Source: a virus
DNA: 64,000 nt
Direction: 5' to 3' (one strand)
Virus record (IMG/VR): IMGVR_UViG_3300000956_000001
Span: 18,630 to 82,629 of that record
Position 1 is the stretch's first letter; every line of letters starts with the position of its first letter. The translations under genes were made by a program, and so were the position numbers. Positions 8,091-16,474 of this stretch are shown here, in pieces. The notes under the pieces were generated by a model, which searched no databases, was not told the DNA's origin, and saw only the letters and a list, made by a program, of their open reading frames with translations.

Positions 8091-8543
8091 TTAGTCCCCG
8101 GAGGATACTCGTCTACGGGCGCGGTCTTCTTCGACTTCGCGGGCGGCGTTGAATCCACTGCAAATGCCTGTGATGGGATATTCGACGAGAGGTCCGGTAG
8201 CGGGAGAAAGGTCGAAGGTTGTGTCGGCGTGGGCAGAGGAAAGTCGAGTACTACCTCCGTCAGCCTCTCGTCCGTCGACACCGAGCTGTCCACCGGAAAC
8301 GGGAACATCGTACTCCCCAGGGATTGACTTGATGAAGAAGATCTCTTCGATGCGAGTGACGTGCATGCCTTCATGTGTTGCCCACTCGCGAATGTTCTCG
8401 TAGTTCAGAGCATCCATTACAATGCTGTGATGAGCGCCCGCTCGGTCCGTGCACGTAGGCGAGAAGGCGCACGCACCAGCCTTTTTATCGTCAGGGCTGT
8501 GCATGACTGGCGGTAGCAGCTTGAATGTCACGATGAAATGCAT
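8091..8543 (-). CDS. Hypothetical protein, 150 aa
   Basis: ATG at 8543 overlaps the stop of the recombinase gene by one base (TAATG), so it is probably translationally coupled. The first 95 residues look folded (MHFIVTFKLLPP, ALNYENIREWATHEGMHVTR); the last 50 are polar and low-complexity. Third-base composition (C/T/A rich) stays gene-like to the end. No family recognised. Confidence 0.65.
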   Translation of the reverse strand: MHFIVTFKLLPPVMHSPDDKKAGACAFSPTCTDRAGAHHSIVMDALNYENIREWATHEGMHVTRIEEIFFIKSIPGEYDVPVSGGQLGVDGREADGGSTRLSSAHADTTFDLSPATGPLVEYPITGICSGFNAAREVEEDRARRRVSSGD

Positions 8544-9385
8544 TACTTGTTTCCACTCTCGCGCATCTCATCGAACGTCATGCCGATGTAGCGCATTGTC
8601 GTGTTGACGTCAGCGTGACCGAGCCATCGCTGAAGAAGTGTGATGTCTCTTGTTTGCTTGTACAGAACCGTCGCGAATGTCGCGCGCAGGTCATGACTAG
8701 CAACTGGACGAGATATGCCAGCCCTGACGCCCAGCTCCGTAATGAATGATCGCGCACCACGGTCACTGTAGTTAATCAGTCGCTCACGTCCGGAAATCTG
8801 AACGGCGATGATCTGCGGTGCCAGGAACGTGAAAGCTCGATTCGTCACCGGGATGACTCGAAGCTTCTGCCCCTTACCCCACACGCTGATCGATAGTCCC
8901 GAAAGATCGATGTGACTATCTTTCAGCTCTAGAGCTTCATGCATGCGAAGTCCCTCGCACCCGAGTAATGCGACAAGTGCTCGCTTCTCGTCAGTGTCGC
9001 ATGCAGCGAGCATCTTGTTGAGATCATGTTCGCGATTCGGAAGGGGGTGCGCCTCTGCGGTTGGAACGGCTGGAAGCTTGTAACGCTTCAGGACGTCGCC
9101 CTCAAACCCCAGGTATTCCTTCAATGCCAGGATGCTCGCCTTGCGTCGACGAATCGTCATCGGAGCCAACTCGATATCCGTCGACAGCTTCAGCCATGTC
9201 GCTGCCAGCCTCGGCAGGTCCTCCACCTGAAAGGACTTGACCCCCAATTCCTTGAAGAGCATCTTGATATCGCTGGAGTACGCCTTCACTGTGTGCACCG
9301 ACCGGGAGAACTGAACGTCGGACAACCAAAGTCGGAAGCCCTCGATATCCTCGGTCGTCAGAGTCGTCACCTGTGGCATAGTCAT
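8543..9385 (-). CDS. Tyrosine recombinase/integrase (XerC/D-like), 280 aa
   Basis: Complete N-terminal SAM-like DNA-binding domain (residues 10-100) and catalytic domain. The active-site residues are all present: R147 (GLRMHE), K171/K174 (GKGQKLRVIP), H231 and R234 (HDLRATFAT), H257 (LGHADVNTTM) and nucleophile Y266. Size is near that of Xer proteins and shorter than most phage integrases, which often add an arm-binding domain. It could resolve genome multimers or integrate the phage. No attP core or repressor is evident in the window. Confidence 0.9.
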   Translation of the reverse strand: MTMPQVTTLTTEDIEGFRLWLSDVQFSRSVHTVKAYSSDIKMLFKELGVKSFQVEDLPRLAATWLKLSTDIELAPMTIRRRKASILALKEYLGFEGDVLKRYKLPAVPTAEAHPLPNREHDLNKMLAACDTDEKRALVALLGCEGLRMHEALELKDSHIDLSGLSISVWGKGQKLRVIPVTNRAFTFLAPQIIAVQISGRERLINYSDRGARSFITELGVRAGISRPVASHDLRATFATVLYKQTRDITLLQRWLGHADVNTTMRYIGMTFDEMRESGNK

Positions 9386-9668
9386 TCCGTGCTTTCTCGT
9401 CTAGAGCCCTTACGATAGGCTCGGCTAGATCGGTGGCAACAAGCACTGCGAATCTGAATGCAGCAAGCTCTGGCAAGGTCAGCCGCGATAGGTCGATTAC
9501 CGTGGTCGAGTTCCCTCGCGTGAGCGCAACGCAGATATGATCGTAATCGTCTTTGTCTATCTTGGGAATATTGACAGAGACCTGATGCCAGGGAAGTCTA
9601 CACCAAACGGCACGAGAGGCCTTGCTGAAAACATTGCCAGGTTTACGCTGTCCATTACTGATCTTCAC
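9102..9668 (-). CDS. Hypothetical protein, 188 aa, overlapping the recombinase
   Basis: GTG start overlaps the previous stop in GTGA. The first ~95 residues look like a real folded protein (VSVNIPKIDKDDYDHICVAL, LTLPELAAFRFAVLVATDLA). The last ~94 codons run in another frame through the start of the recombinase gene (284 bases shared) and become Gly/Asp-rich. The overlap could be a real out-of-frame coding region or may reflect loss of a stop codon. Function unknown. Confidence 0.6.
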   Translation of the reverse strand: MKISNGQRKPGNVFSKASRAVWCRLPWHQVSVNIPKIDKDDYDHICVALTRGNSTTVIDLSRLTLPELAAFRFAVLVATDLAEPIVRALDEKARNDYATGDDSDDRGYRGLPTLVVRRSVLPVGAHSEGVLQRYQDALQGIGGQVLSGGGPAEAGSDMAEAVDGYRVGSDDDSSTQGEHPGIEGIPGV

Positions 9669-9919
9669 TTCATGTTCCCTTCGGCGGCGCGAACACGCTC
9701 AAGTGCTGGTGACTGCATGCCCGGTGCGCCACTGTATGCAGGACGTATGTAGTCCTCGTCTACCTCGATGCACTCGTCGCACAACCATCCGACGGTTCGA
9801 GTTCGAAGCGTCTTGGCGCCAGCACCCATGGTTGTGAACGCGATCTTCTTGGCAGTTAGAAGCTCGCGGAGCGTTTTGCGAAGACAGACGGAACACTTAT
9901 ACTCTGAATAGCCAGGCAT
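9665..9919 (-). CDS. Zinc-ribbon protein, 84 aa
   Basis: CSVCLRKT near the N-terminus and LCDECIEVDE about 30 residues later give two CxxC pairs, a standard zinc ribbon, in a small basic protein. It overlaps the next gene by 4 bases. Likely nucleic-acid or protein binding; otherwise unknown. Confidence 0.7.
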   Translation of the reverse strand: MPGYSEYKCSVCLRKTLRELLTAKKIAFTTMGAGAKTLRTRTVGWLCDECIEVDEDYIRPAYSGAPGMQSPALERVRAAEGNMK

Positions 9920-9933
9920 GACTTCCCTAGGGA

Positions 9934-11058
9934 TTAATCGATGTCAATCAGGGCGAGTGCCAATTCGCTAGCCCTGTAACAGGGGACGCACTGATTATAG
10001 TACATGGTGGTCATCACCTGCGCGAAGACTTCATTCAACGGATCGGGCTGGTTTCGATTCAGGAAGTTCCTGAGCATCTTTGTTGTTCCGTAGTTGTGAA
10101 TCGGTGCCGTGCAGCCGTGATTTCCGCCAGCAGTCAGATCTAGGAACGCGCTCACGACATCGATCTGCTGTTTTGCAGCTGGCTCTGTGAGCATGTCGTT
10201 CTCGATCATATCAAAGACCCAACCGAGAGGGTCTACACCGTACTCTATTACTTCCTGCTTCGTGAAGTACTGTGTCACAGGATCCGGACGGAACGTCTGA
10301 AGGCAGACAGTCAGCTCTCGATAGTCGTTCCCCTCCCAGTCGGACACTGTACCGATAGTACAGGCGACACGGTGGAGGATATTACCAAAGAAGGGTAGAG
10401 CGACCTTCATCCAGCCAAGACCAGCATTGTGCTGGATGGTGTTCCAGAGCATCTCTACACCGCCGCGCGTACGAATGAAAGATCTCACTGTTTGGCAAAA
10501 GTAAGCATCATTGCACGAGCACTTAAATGCAACCTCTGGAAGTTCAACGTTTGCGGGGGTGGGTAGGACTTGGGGCGAGACTATGTGTTTGCCAGGCAAT
10601 GCAGGTGACCGTGCGCTGGGTGGCGGCATGATTGGTTTGTCCTTTGGCAACTGAGTTTCTATGTAAGGCTTGAAGCGCAGTGCCGAGACTGCACGTGTGA
10701 CCTTGCCAGTACGTTCGAGTTGTTTGAATTCCTTGTCAAGCCTGTCATACATTGCTGACCTGTACTCGTCTACCAACCGAGAATCAGCTCCATACGGGAC
10801 CACGTGACTTGAACGTAGAACCTCCCAGACGGCTCTGTACTCTGCCAGCTCGCGATGACCGAGGAGCCAGTACCTGACTGCAGGCTCGCCAGGGAAAGCA
10901 TCCGTTTCGATGTAAGCCTCAAAGCGCTGTCCTACCTCATTAACCCAGTATCGATTAATGTCGCGAGGGCCGATGACTGTCGATTTGGTAGTGCTGAACG
11001 ATACTGCGAGAACTTCCTTTAGATCCTCCTCGGTGTGGTACTTGCGTTTAATTGCCAT
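9934..11058 (-). CDS. Hypothetical protein, 374 aa
   Basis: Two apparent domains. Residues 1-120 are helical and basic (RELAEYRAVWEVLR); residues about 175-374 have paired Cys (FKCSCNDAYFC) and aromatic-rich helices. A proline-rich linker (about 140-170) joins them. Start ATG at 11058 with GAGGCGA upstream, overlapping the preceding gene by 40 bases. I do not recognise the family. Confidence 0.7.
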   Translation of the reverse strand: MAIKRKYHTEEDLKEVLAVSFSTTKSTVIGPRDINRYWVNEVGQRFEAYIETDAFPGEPAVRYWLLGHRELAEYRAVWEVLRSSHVVPYGADSRLVDEYRSAMYDRLDKEFKQLERTGKVTRAVSALRFKPYIETQLPKDKPIMPPPSARSPALPGKHIVSPQVLPTPANVELPEVAFKCSCNDAYFCQTVRSFIRTRGGVEMLWNTIQHNAGLGWMKVALPFFGNILHRVACTIGTVSDWEGNDYRELTVCLQTFRPDPVTQYFTKQEVIEYGVDPLGWVFDMIENDMLTEPAAKQQIDVVSAFLDLTAGGNHGCTAPIHNYGTTKMLRNFLNRNQPDPLNEVFAQVMTTMYYNQCVPCYRASELALALIDID

Positions 11059-11435
11059 TCCAGTCGCCTCTGTTTCCAGATTAGAATGCGAAGTCGGTCC
11101 GGAGGGATCAACATCAGGTCTTTATACTTCTCCATGTCATCAGCGCACATCAGTCCGCCCATGCATAGAACTTCCAGCGCGCGTCCGAGTTCAGCGTCCT
11201 CGGCGGCAGCTTCCTGCACCTTCGACGTTTGCTGTAGAGCAGTTCGTGACGGCAGAGTTGGTGGCGATACCACTGTAGGCAGCGCCCTCATCACGAACTT
11301 CTTTGGTTCCGGAGGTGTCTCGGATTTCACAGTCTTAGCGGGCGCCCTGATGACCTTCGTCTTTGGCTTTGTAGCTATGCACGTACAGGGCATGCTACCG
11401 CAGAACATGCACGGATCGACCGTCATGCGTCCCAT
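11019..11435 (-). CDS. Hypothetical zinc-knuckle protein, 138 aa
   Basis: Begins MGRMTVDPCMFCGSMPCTC, a compact CxxC-CxC zinc site. It continues with a Lys/Pro-rich linker and ends in a helical domain. The ATG lies 6 bases after a consensus -10 box, so it too may be translated from a leaderless mRNA. Unknown function. Confidence 0.7.
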   Translation of the reverse strand: MGRMTVDPCMFCGSMPCTCIATKPKTKVIRAPAKTVKSETPPEPKKFVMRALPTVVSPPTLPSRTALQQTSKVQEAAAEDAELGRALEVLCMGGLMCADDMEKYKDLMLIPPDRLRILIWKQRRLEWQLNASTTPRRI

Positions 11436-11441
11436 ACGGGT

Positions 11442-11470
11442 ATCCTAGCACTACCTATCGTAATATGCAA
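11442..11470 (-). promoter_or_regulatory. Minus-strand promoter, leaderless start
   Basis: TTGCAT (11470-11465), 17-base spacer, TAGGAT (11447-11442), then 6 bases and the ATG at 11435. The geometry is the same as the promoter at 6983-7012. It lies over the last codons of the upstream gene, so it can start transcription inside the operon. Confidence 0.65.
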
Positions 11471-11810
11471 GCCCGTCCTTATCGCGACGTTCGTATAGCA
11501 CTTCATCGCTAGCTCGCAAAACTTCGAGACGATCAATCTCGTCGCAGATCCTTGTAGCCCAGGCGGCCCTCTTGTCTGCAGGTATTCTGTTCATAGAGCC
11601 GTACATAAGCTTGCGTTCGAGTCGTTCGATATCGCGAGAGATCTTCCATCGCATATGCTGTTGCGGATGTTTCTTCGTGTCGAACTGTGGACACACGCGA
11701 AACCTGCCGATCTCGCATTTGCACTGATTGCACTGTTCGCACCATTTGCCGCAGTACAGACACAGTCCGATTCCAGACTGGACAACGTGATAGCGTTCCA
11801 TCACGAACAT
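11451..11810 (-). CDS. Hypothetical Cys-rich protein, 119 aa
   Basis: CLYCGKWCEQCNQCKC in the first 35 residues could bind one or two zinc ions. A basic helical C-terminal part follows (DIERLERKLMYGSMN). Start overlaps the previous stop by 1 base (TGATG). Probably nucleic-acid binding. Confidence 0.7.
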   Translation of the reverse strand: MFVMERYHVVQSGIGLCLYCGKWCEQCNQCKCEIGRFRVCPQFDTKKHPQQHMRWKISRDIERLERKLMYGSMNRIPADKRAAWATRICDEIDRLEVLRASDEVLYERRDKDGLAYYDR

Positions 11811-12673
11811 CAGAACATCGCAATCGGGAACATCGCCTCGTCATCCTCACTCGGCGTAGGGCCAGCGATAGTGTTGATGCGATTCACGGTGACTCCAAAC
11901 ATACTGGCCAGATCCTCAGGGCGCATGCCCTGCTTGTGAATGCCGTCCTGGATCATCGTGCGCTCGGCTACGGTGAAGTCTCGGACTGGCGTAAGGATAT
12001 CGGCCTTAGGCTTCACAGTCTTCTTGGCTGCCTTCAGCGGCGCGCGTGTCTTAACCGGCTCAGGTTCGGGCTTGGCGTAGGCGAGCGGCGCCGCGGGGTA
12101 GTAGTTGTAGCCAGGCGTTGCCTCCCAGGGGATTTGCCCTGTGCGCATCTGCCAGCGCTTGTGCGCATGAAGAAGGATGTCGTCACGTGAACGGAAGTAT
12201 GGAATCGACATGAATGCAAGGCACATTGCGGTTCCGAATGCCTCATGCTTTGCTTTGAGTTGACCCATCTCGGGAAGATTCAAATCCAGAATCCTGTCGA
12301 TCTGCCCATCCAGTAGATCCCACATCTTCTGCAGGACGGTCTTGCCGGACGGCATCATATCCGGCTTAACTTCAGCAGGACAGATATGACCATCCAACTC
12401 GCGACATGCCGACTCCTCGGTGCTGCCGTACGCGACAGCCATACACTCAGTGTTGGCATCACAGAAGTACGTGTAGTGATATCGAACGTCAGGGCCAATC
12501 CTGACAGTCGATTTGGTGATGCCCCTGGGAGGAGTTGCCCAGAAGGTCTCGCGGTCGAATCCCATTCTCATCTCCCAGAACATCTTGCTTGGCTTGCCGC
12601 AGGAAGGGTGGACCCACCATTGATCTCCAATGTGAGCCCACCCCGACTGGGTATCGCATGTGCAGTACATCAT
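11810..12673 (-). CDS. Hypothetical protein with C-terminal HTH, 287 aa
   Basis: Starts MMYCTCDTQSG with several Cys and Trp in the first 40 residues. Near the C-terminus, FTVAERTMIQDGIHKQGM then EDLASMFGVTVNRINTIAG is a clear helix-turn-helix like those of small phage regulators. The ATG at 12673 overlaps the membrane microprotein upstream in ATGA. Likely a DNA-binding regulator of unknown target. Confidence 0.65.
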   Translation of the reverse strand: MMYCTCDTQSGWAHIGDQWWVHPSCGKPSKMFWEMRMGFDRETFWATPPRGITKSTVRIGPDVRYHYTYFCDANTECMAVAYGSTEESACRELDGHICPAEVKPDMMPSGKTVLQKMWDLLDGQIDRILDLNLPEMGQLKAKHEAFGTAMCLAFMSIPYFRSRDDILLHAHKRWQMRTGQIPWEATPGYNYYPAAPLAYAKPEPEPVKTRAPLKAAKKTVKPKADILTPVRDFTVAERTMIQDGIHKQGMRPEDLASMFGVTVNRINTIAGPTPSEDDEAMFPIAMF

Positions 12674-12750
12674 CCCAGCAATTTCCACGCCGCCGCCACG
12701 AGAACGATAACCAGTGCGGCCAGCTGTAAGAATCCACGCCAGTGTCCCAT
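12670..12750 (-). CDS. Single-span membrane microprotein, 26 aa
   Basis: ATG at 12750. Short polar start (MGHWRG), one hydrophobic helix (FLQLAALVIVLVAAAWKLLG), stop overlapping the next start. Too short for homology; supported by tight packing between the stop at 12754 and the next ATG. Confidence 0.55.
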   Translation of the reverse strand: MGHWRGFLQLAALVIVLVAAAWKLLG

Positions 12751-12753
12751 TAC

Positions 12754-12969
12754 CTACTCCGTCCTATCCCTGCGCGCGTCCAGTACGCGACACCGTGCTG
12801 CCAGAATTTCGGACGGGCTGGCGCTGAGAAGGATTCGCCGTGCCGAACGGCGGGCCATCATGCCATGGAACTTCTTGCTTGCAGCATCAACTGACCAAAT
12901 GAAACCGAGAACGACGAACATCCAGACGATGACGATGAGATACCAGATGAGTTCAGGTGCGGTCGGCAC
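12754..12969 (-). CDS. Small membrane protein, 71 aa
   Basis: GTG start behind GGAGGAAGTC. One membrane helix (residues about 8-27, IWYLIVIVWMFVVLGFIW), then a basic cytoplasmic tail of about 40 residues. Orientation by the positive-inside rule is N-out/C-in. Unknown function. Confidence 0.65.
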   Translation of the reverse strand: MPTAPELIWYLIVIVWMFVVLGFIWSVDAASKKFHGMMARRSARRILLSASPSEILAARCRVLDARRDRTE

Positions 12970-12978
12970 GACTTCCTC

Positions 12979-13437
12979 CTATTCCAGTTCGTCATCCTCG
13001 GCGAACTCGTCCTGCGGTTCCTGTTTCTCGAGATCTTTGATGCGATCCTCGGCACTGCGGTGTCGGTGGCCGAGGTCCACGTGCGAGATGTTGTCGTGCA
13101 TGAGTCGTGCTGTTGGCTCGTCCACCGCATTCAGAACACTCACCAGGATGCCGTGTCGATCCGCGAGGTGCTGCTTCACGCTTGCGTCAGCAGGAATGAC
13201 GCGAACCCAACGCTTTACGACACGCTTTTTGCGGATGCGTGGGCTCTCGACGCACGATTCAATCTCGATAAGCCTGACGATCTGGGTGTTGCCGTGAACA
13301 CGAATAGCAACGCCATCCGCGCTCACGGCCAGAATCTTGCCTTCGATCTGAACCGCGTCGTCAGCCTGACCGAGGCTGAGGCGCATCACCACGTACTTCT
13401 TGAAGTACCGGTGCAGGTCATTGATGTGTACTGGCAT
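12979..13437 (-). CDS. Hypothetical protein, 152 aa
   Basis: Beta-rich first 75 residues (VQIEGKILAVSADGVAIRVH) suggest a small barrel; the C-terminal 60 residues are helical with an acidic end. It lies directly upstream of the end of the microprotein cluster and downstream of the large HEXXH/vWA gene, probably co-transcribed. Not recognised. Confidence 0.7.
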   Translation of the reverse strand: MPVHINDLHRYFKKYVVMRLSLGQADDAVQIEGKILAVSADGVAIRVHGNTQIVRLIEIESCVESPRIRKKRVVKRWVRVIPADASVKQHLADRHGILVSVLNAVDEPTARLMHDNISHVDLGHRHRSAEDRIKDLEKQEPQDEFAEDDELE

Positions 13438-13438
13438 T

Positions 13439-16381
13439 CTACCTCGCTGTCAGGATTTTTCCGATGAATTCAATCACCTTGATGACGTCTTCGTCGGAAT
13501 CCACTCGAACTGTAGGCAAGCCATACCTCGATGGTGAATCAGTCTGGATGCCGACGCAGACGAGGTGAATACCCTGTCGCTTGTATTCCTTGATCTCACG
13601 CTCAAGAATGACGAGTTCTTCATCCTTGTTCGCGGCTGGCATCTGACCATCCGTGAAGTAGATCACGATTCGGTCGGTTGCCCTGTGCTGCATTGCGATT
13701 TTGCGGTAGTACTCGAAGCTGTGACCGTCGAGGTTGTCACTGATCGGAAGTACGCTCGCCAGCTTCTCCTTGGCGGCATCATTCCACGCCTCGTGTTCCT
13801 CCTTGAACGGAAGGAAGTAGTTGTAGAACTGCGTACCGCTACCCATGGGCCGGAATGGCTTCAACGGAGAAGGGAATGCGCTGTGCATATAGCCAGCCCA
13901 CGGCACGCCGACGCGAGTCAACAGATCCGACAGGCCGTGCATAATGCGCTTGATCTTCTCGTTCCGCATGTTGCGGTCCGTGCTGAATGAAGCGTCGCCA
14001 CCCAGGATCACGAAGTAGTCTCGCTTTGCAGGGACGACCTTCTTCTGGAACAACCTTGGATCATTGACCGGCGCTCGTCTACCCAGCACGCGGGTGTTGA
14101 TGCGACCAGACTTGCGGTTGCGGTCGTGTGCTGCGCGGAGGTTGTCATCGAAGACGCGGCGTGACTGTAGTACGACACGTCCGATGAGTGATTCCGCAGG
14201 GGCGAATAGCTCTGGCAAATCCTCAATGGCGCAACCGTGATGCTGTGCCGCCATGGTCGGATCCCACTTGATCCCCCAGTGTGGGTACTCTGCTATCTCG
14301 TTGCCAGCGACTTCGATGCTGGGCGCATCGAACTGCCCAACCTGGTTGATCGCCAACTCGAGAACCCGTAGGATCTTGTAGTCGTAGTCCTTGCCATCCT
14401 CGTAGCCGAGGATCTCGGTCAGATCGTCGTCGGATAGCGTGTCCAGTAGGCCGTCACGATCGCCAGCACCGTGAACCAAGAACTTGGATAGGTCCCGTGC
14501 TACATCGTCCGGGGTGCCGTGATCCATGTCGGATGAAGCATCCTGCGCCTGGCTCTGCGTTGGGGTCGGCATCGGACCGTGCTGCTGCGAGCCAGCACTG
14601 CCGAAGATGTCCTCCTGGTTGTCGATATCCCAGGGGTTGTCCGACTCTAGATCCAGAGGGTAGTCAGGCTCCCCATCTTCGGCCTCGACCTCAGCATCAG
14701 AGTCGCTATCGCCGTCTGAGGCCACAACCTCGTCACTTCGATCATCTCTTGCTGTCGGCTCGACATCCCGTCCAGCGCATGACTCTGATGGAATGATCTC
14801 TCCGTCAGCACCCACTTCCGATGGCGCCTCGTTCCCGGCATTGCCGACTTGACTTTCCAGTTCACCGCTCCCCTGAACTGTCGCACCTTGCTCACCCGAC
14901 CCACTGATACCAGCAGCGTCGGTCGAGTTGGATTGCGCATCAGATGACGAATCAGCCATGCCTGCTTCAGGGCTGGAACCCTCTCCAGGAACGTCTCCTC
15001 CAGCTGATGCGCTGTCAGACACGGACGGATCGCCTTCACTGACCTGATCGCCAGGTGATCCCCCGGAGGAAGGAAGTGATGTACCGTCATCTAGTCCTTC
15101 ACCTCCACTACCAGCCCCCGCTCCTTCAGATCCTCCAGTAGAATCTGCATCGCCCGAATCGCTTCCCCCTGGACCTGAATCAGTTCCGTCGCTTCCCGAA
15201 TCGCTGTCGCTTGTTCCTGGATCAGCTGATCCTTGCTCGCCAGCTTCGCTCTCAGGTCCTCCAGAGCCATCACTGACCGAGTCATCGGTACCGGAGGAGG
15301 ATCCGGAATCTCCTTCGCCGGTGCCGGAATCCCCAGGATCCCCGCCGGACTCAGGCCCGCCCTCGCCATCGCCTGCCTCATCGCCAGACCCCTCGGCGTC
15401 TCCATCGTCGCCAGTTTCGCCATTTCCCTCAGGCTGAGGCTCGGCTGGGGGGTCCACAGGATCCTCAGGTTCGCGGACACACTTCGGAACCAAGCAGAAA
15501 CCAAGTTCCTGCGCACGTCGGAACACCTCCAAACTCAATACGAAGATGCCGTGCGCATCCTCGACAAACAGTGCTCGATTGCAGATGTTGATGATCTTAC
15601 TGTCAGCCAGCGCAATCTGCACATCAGGATGCAGTGTGTCCTGCGTCTGATAGTTTGCGGCTACCATCTGCAGGCCGATCATGAACTGCGAGTCGAGTGG
15701 CGCCTCTGACCAGGACAGATACTGATCGATACCGACCTCGGAGCCCTCAGTAAGGAGGCGCTCCATGTTCATCGTGAAGATGTGCTCCATGCCGGGCCGC
15801 GCCGTGAACGTCATCCGATTGACTCGACAGTCCTCAAGTACATTGAAGATCATCGGAAGGTACGGATTGAGCACGTTCAACAGGGTCATCGAGTCGCACG
15901 TCCGGCTGCGCACGTAGCCGAGTTCGTTGCGAACAAAGCTCCAGTGCTCGCAGTCATAGTGATGCCACTCGTTGATGTATTCTTGAGTCAGATCGAAGGA
16001 CTGTCTTGAAGCCTCAATCTGCGTCTTGCCAGCAATATGCGCAATCTCATGGAACAGGTAGAAATCGATAACCTCACGGATCTGGCACGCCTGACATACC
16101 TGTTTGCCAGAAGCATCTCGTTCACCACACTTCGAGCGAAGATGGGGCGTCTTGGACGCAAGCCCCAATGGCGGCCGAATGAAGATCTTGTTGCCCTTGG
16201 TGTGCGGAGTGTCGGTTGTGATCTCAACCTGCACCTTGGCGTTACCCGTCGCAGTGCGCGCGAAGTGAACGAGCTGTGGCATCATGCCACGAAGAACCTG
16301 AACGGCCTTCCATGCAGTCTCTTGTGCGGTAGGATCAAATCCAGGCACTCCCCTACCGCTCCTAGACCTTGCCCTTGCCAT
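13439..16381 (-). CDS. Large HEXXH metallopeptidase-like / vWA-domain protein, 980 aa
   Basis: The N-terminal domain (residues 1-320) contains FHEIAH (H111, E112, H115), a zinc-metallopeptidase motif, plus nearby Cys (CGERD, CQACQ). A long low-complexity linker (about 320-600) is Ser/Asp/Gly/Glu-rich. The C-terminal domain is von Willebrand A-like: GGDASFST (MIDAS DxSxS) at about 795 and IVIYFTDGQM later. The layout resembles CobT and other vWA partners of MoxR ATPases, and a MoxR ATPase is encoded just upstream. The start at 16381 is set by GGGAGGTGATCGC before the ATG. Confidence 0.8.
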   Translation of the reverse strand: MARARSRSGRGVPGFDPTAQETAWKAVQVLRGMMPQLVHFARTATGNAKVQVEITTDTPHTKGNKIFIRPPLGLASKTPHLRSKCGERDASGKQVCQACQIREVIDFYLFHEIAHIAGKTQIEASRQSFDLTQEYINEWHHYDCEHWSFVRNELGYVRSRTCDSMTLLNVLNPYLPMIFNVLEDCRVNRMTFTARPGMEHIFTMNMERLLTEGSEVGIDQYLSWSEAPLDSQFMIGLQMVAANYQTQDTLHPDVQIALADSKIINICNRALFVEDAHGIFVLSLEVFRRAQELGFCLVPKCVREPEDPVDPPAEPQPEGNGETGDDGDAEGSGDEAGDGEGGPESGGDPGDSGTGEGDSGSSSGTDDSVSDGSGGPESEAGEQGSADPGTSDSDSGSDGTDSGPGGSDSGDADSTGGSEGAGAGSGGEGLDDGTSLPSSGGSPGDQVSEGDPSVSDSASAGGDVPGEGSSPEAGMADSSSDAQSNSTDAAGISGSGEQGATVQGSGELESQVGNAGNEAPSEVGADGEIIPSESCAGRDVEPTARDDRSDEVVASDGDSDSDAEVEAEDGEPDYPLDLESDNPWDIDNQEDIFGSAGSQQHGPMPTPTQSQAQDASSDMDHGTPDDVARDLSKFLVHGAGDRDGLLDTLSDDDLTEILGYEDGKDYDYKILRVLELAINQVGQFDAPSIEVAGNEIAEYPHWGIKWDPTMAAQHHGCAIEDLPELFAPAESLIGRVVLQSRRVFDDNLRAAHDRNRKSGRINTRVLGRRAPVNDPRLFQKKVVPAKRDYFVILGGDASFSTDRNMRNEKIKRIMHGLSDLLTRVGVPWAGYMHSAFPSPLKPFRPMGSGTQFYNYFLPFKEEHEAWNDAAKEKLASVLPISDNLDGHSFEYYRKIAMQHRATDRIVIYFTDGQMPAANKDEELVILEREIKEYKRQGIHLVCVGIQTDSPSRYGLPTVRVDSDEDVIKVIEFIGKILTAR

Positions 16382-16427
16382 GCGATCACCTCCCTTTTCA
16401 CTGACACTCGGTACTGACACTCTAGGG

Positions 16428-16458
16428 GGTGCCACGGAGCCTGCCGATCCGTGGCACC
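16428..16458. terminator. Hairpin between the small acidic gene and the HEXXH/vWA gene
   Basis: Perfect 11-base inverted repeat (GGTGCCACGGA at 16428-16438, complement at 16448-16458) with a 9-base loop. On the minus strand a possible -10 box (TAGAGT) follows four bases later with a weak -35 (TCGGCA) 17 bases before it. The hairpin may therefore terminate upstream transcripts where a new one begins. Confidence 0.5.
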
Positions 16459-16474
16459 TGACTAGTGGGTCAGG

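Noticed and set aside
8081-8374. N-terminal extension of the gene 7349-8080
   Set aside because: The overlapping gene 8091-8543 is coupled to the recombinase stop and has the usual third-base pattern; the extension is G-ended and proline-rich. It cannot be fully excluded.
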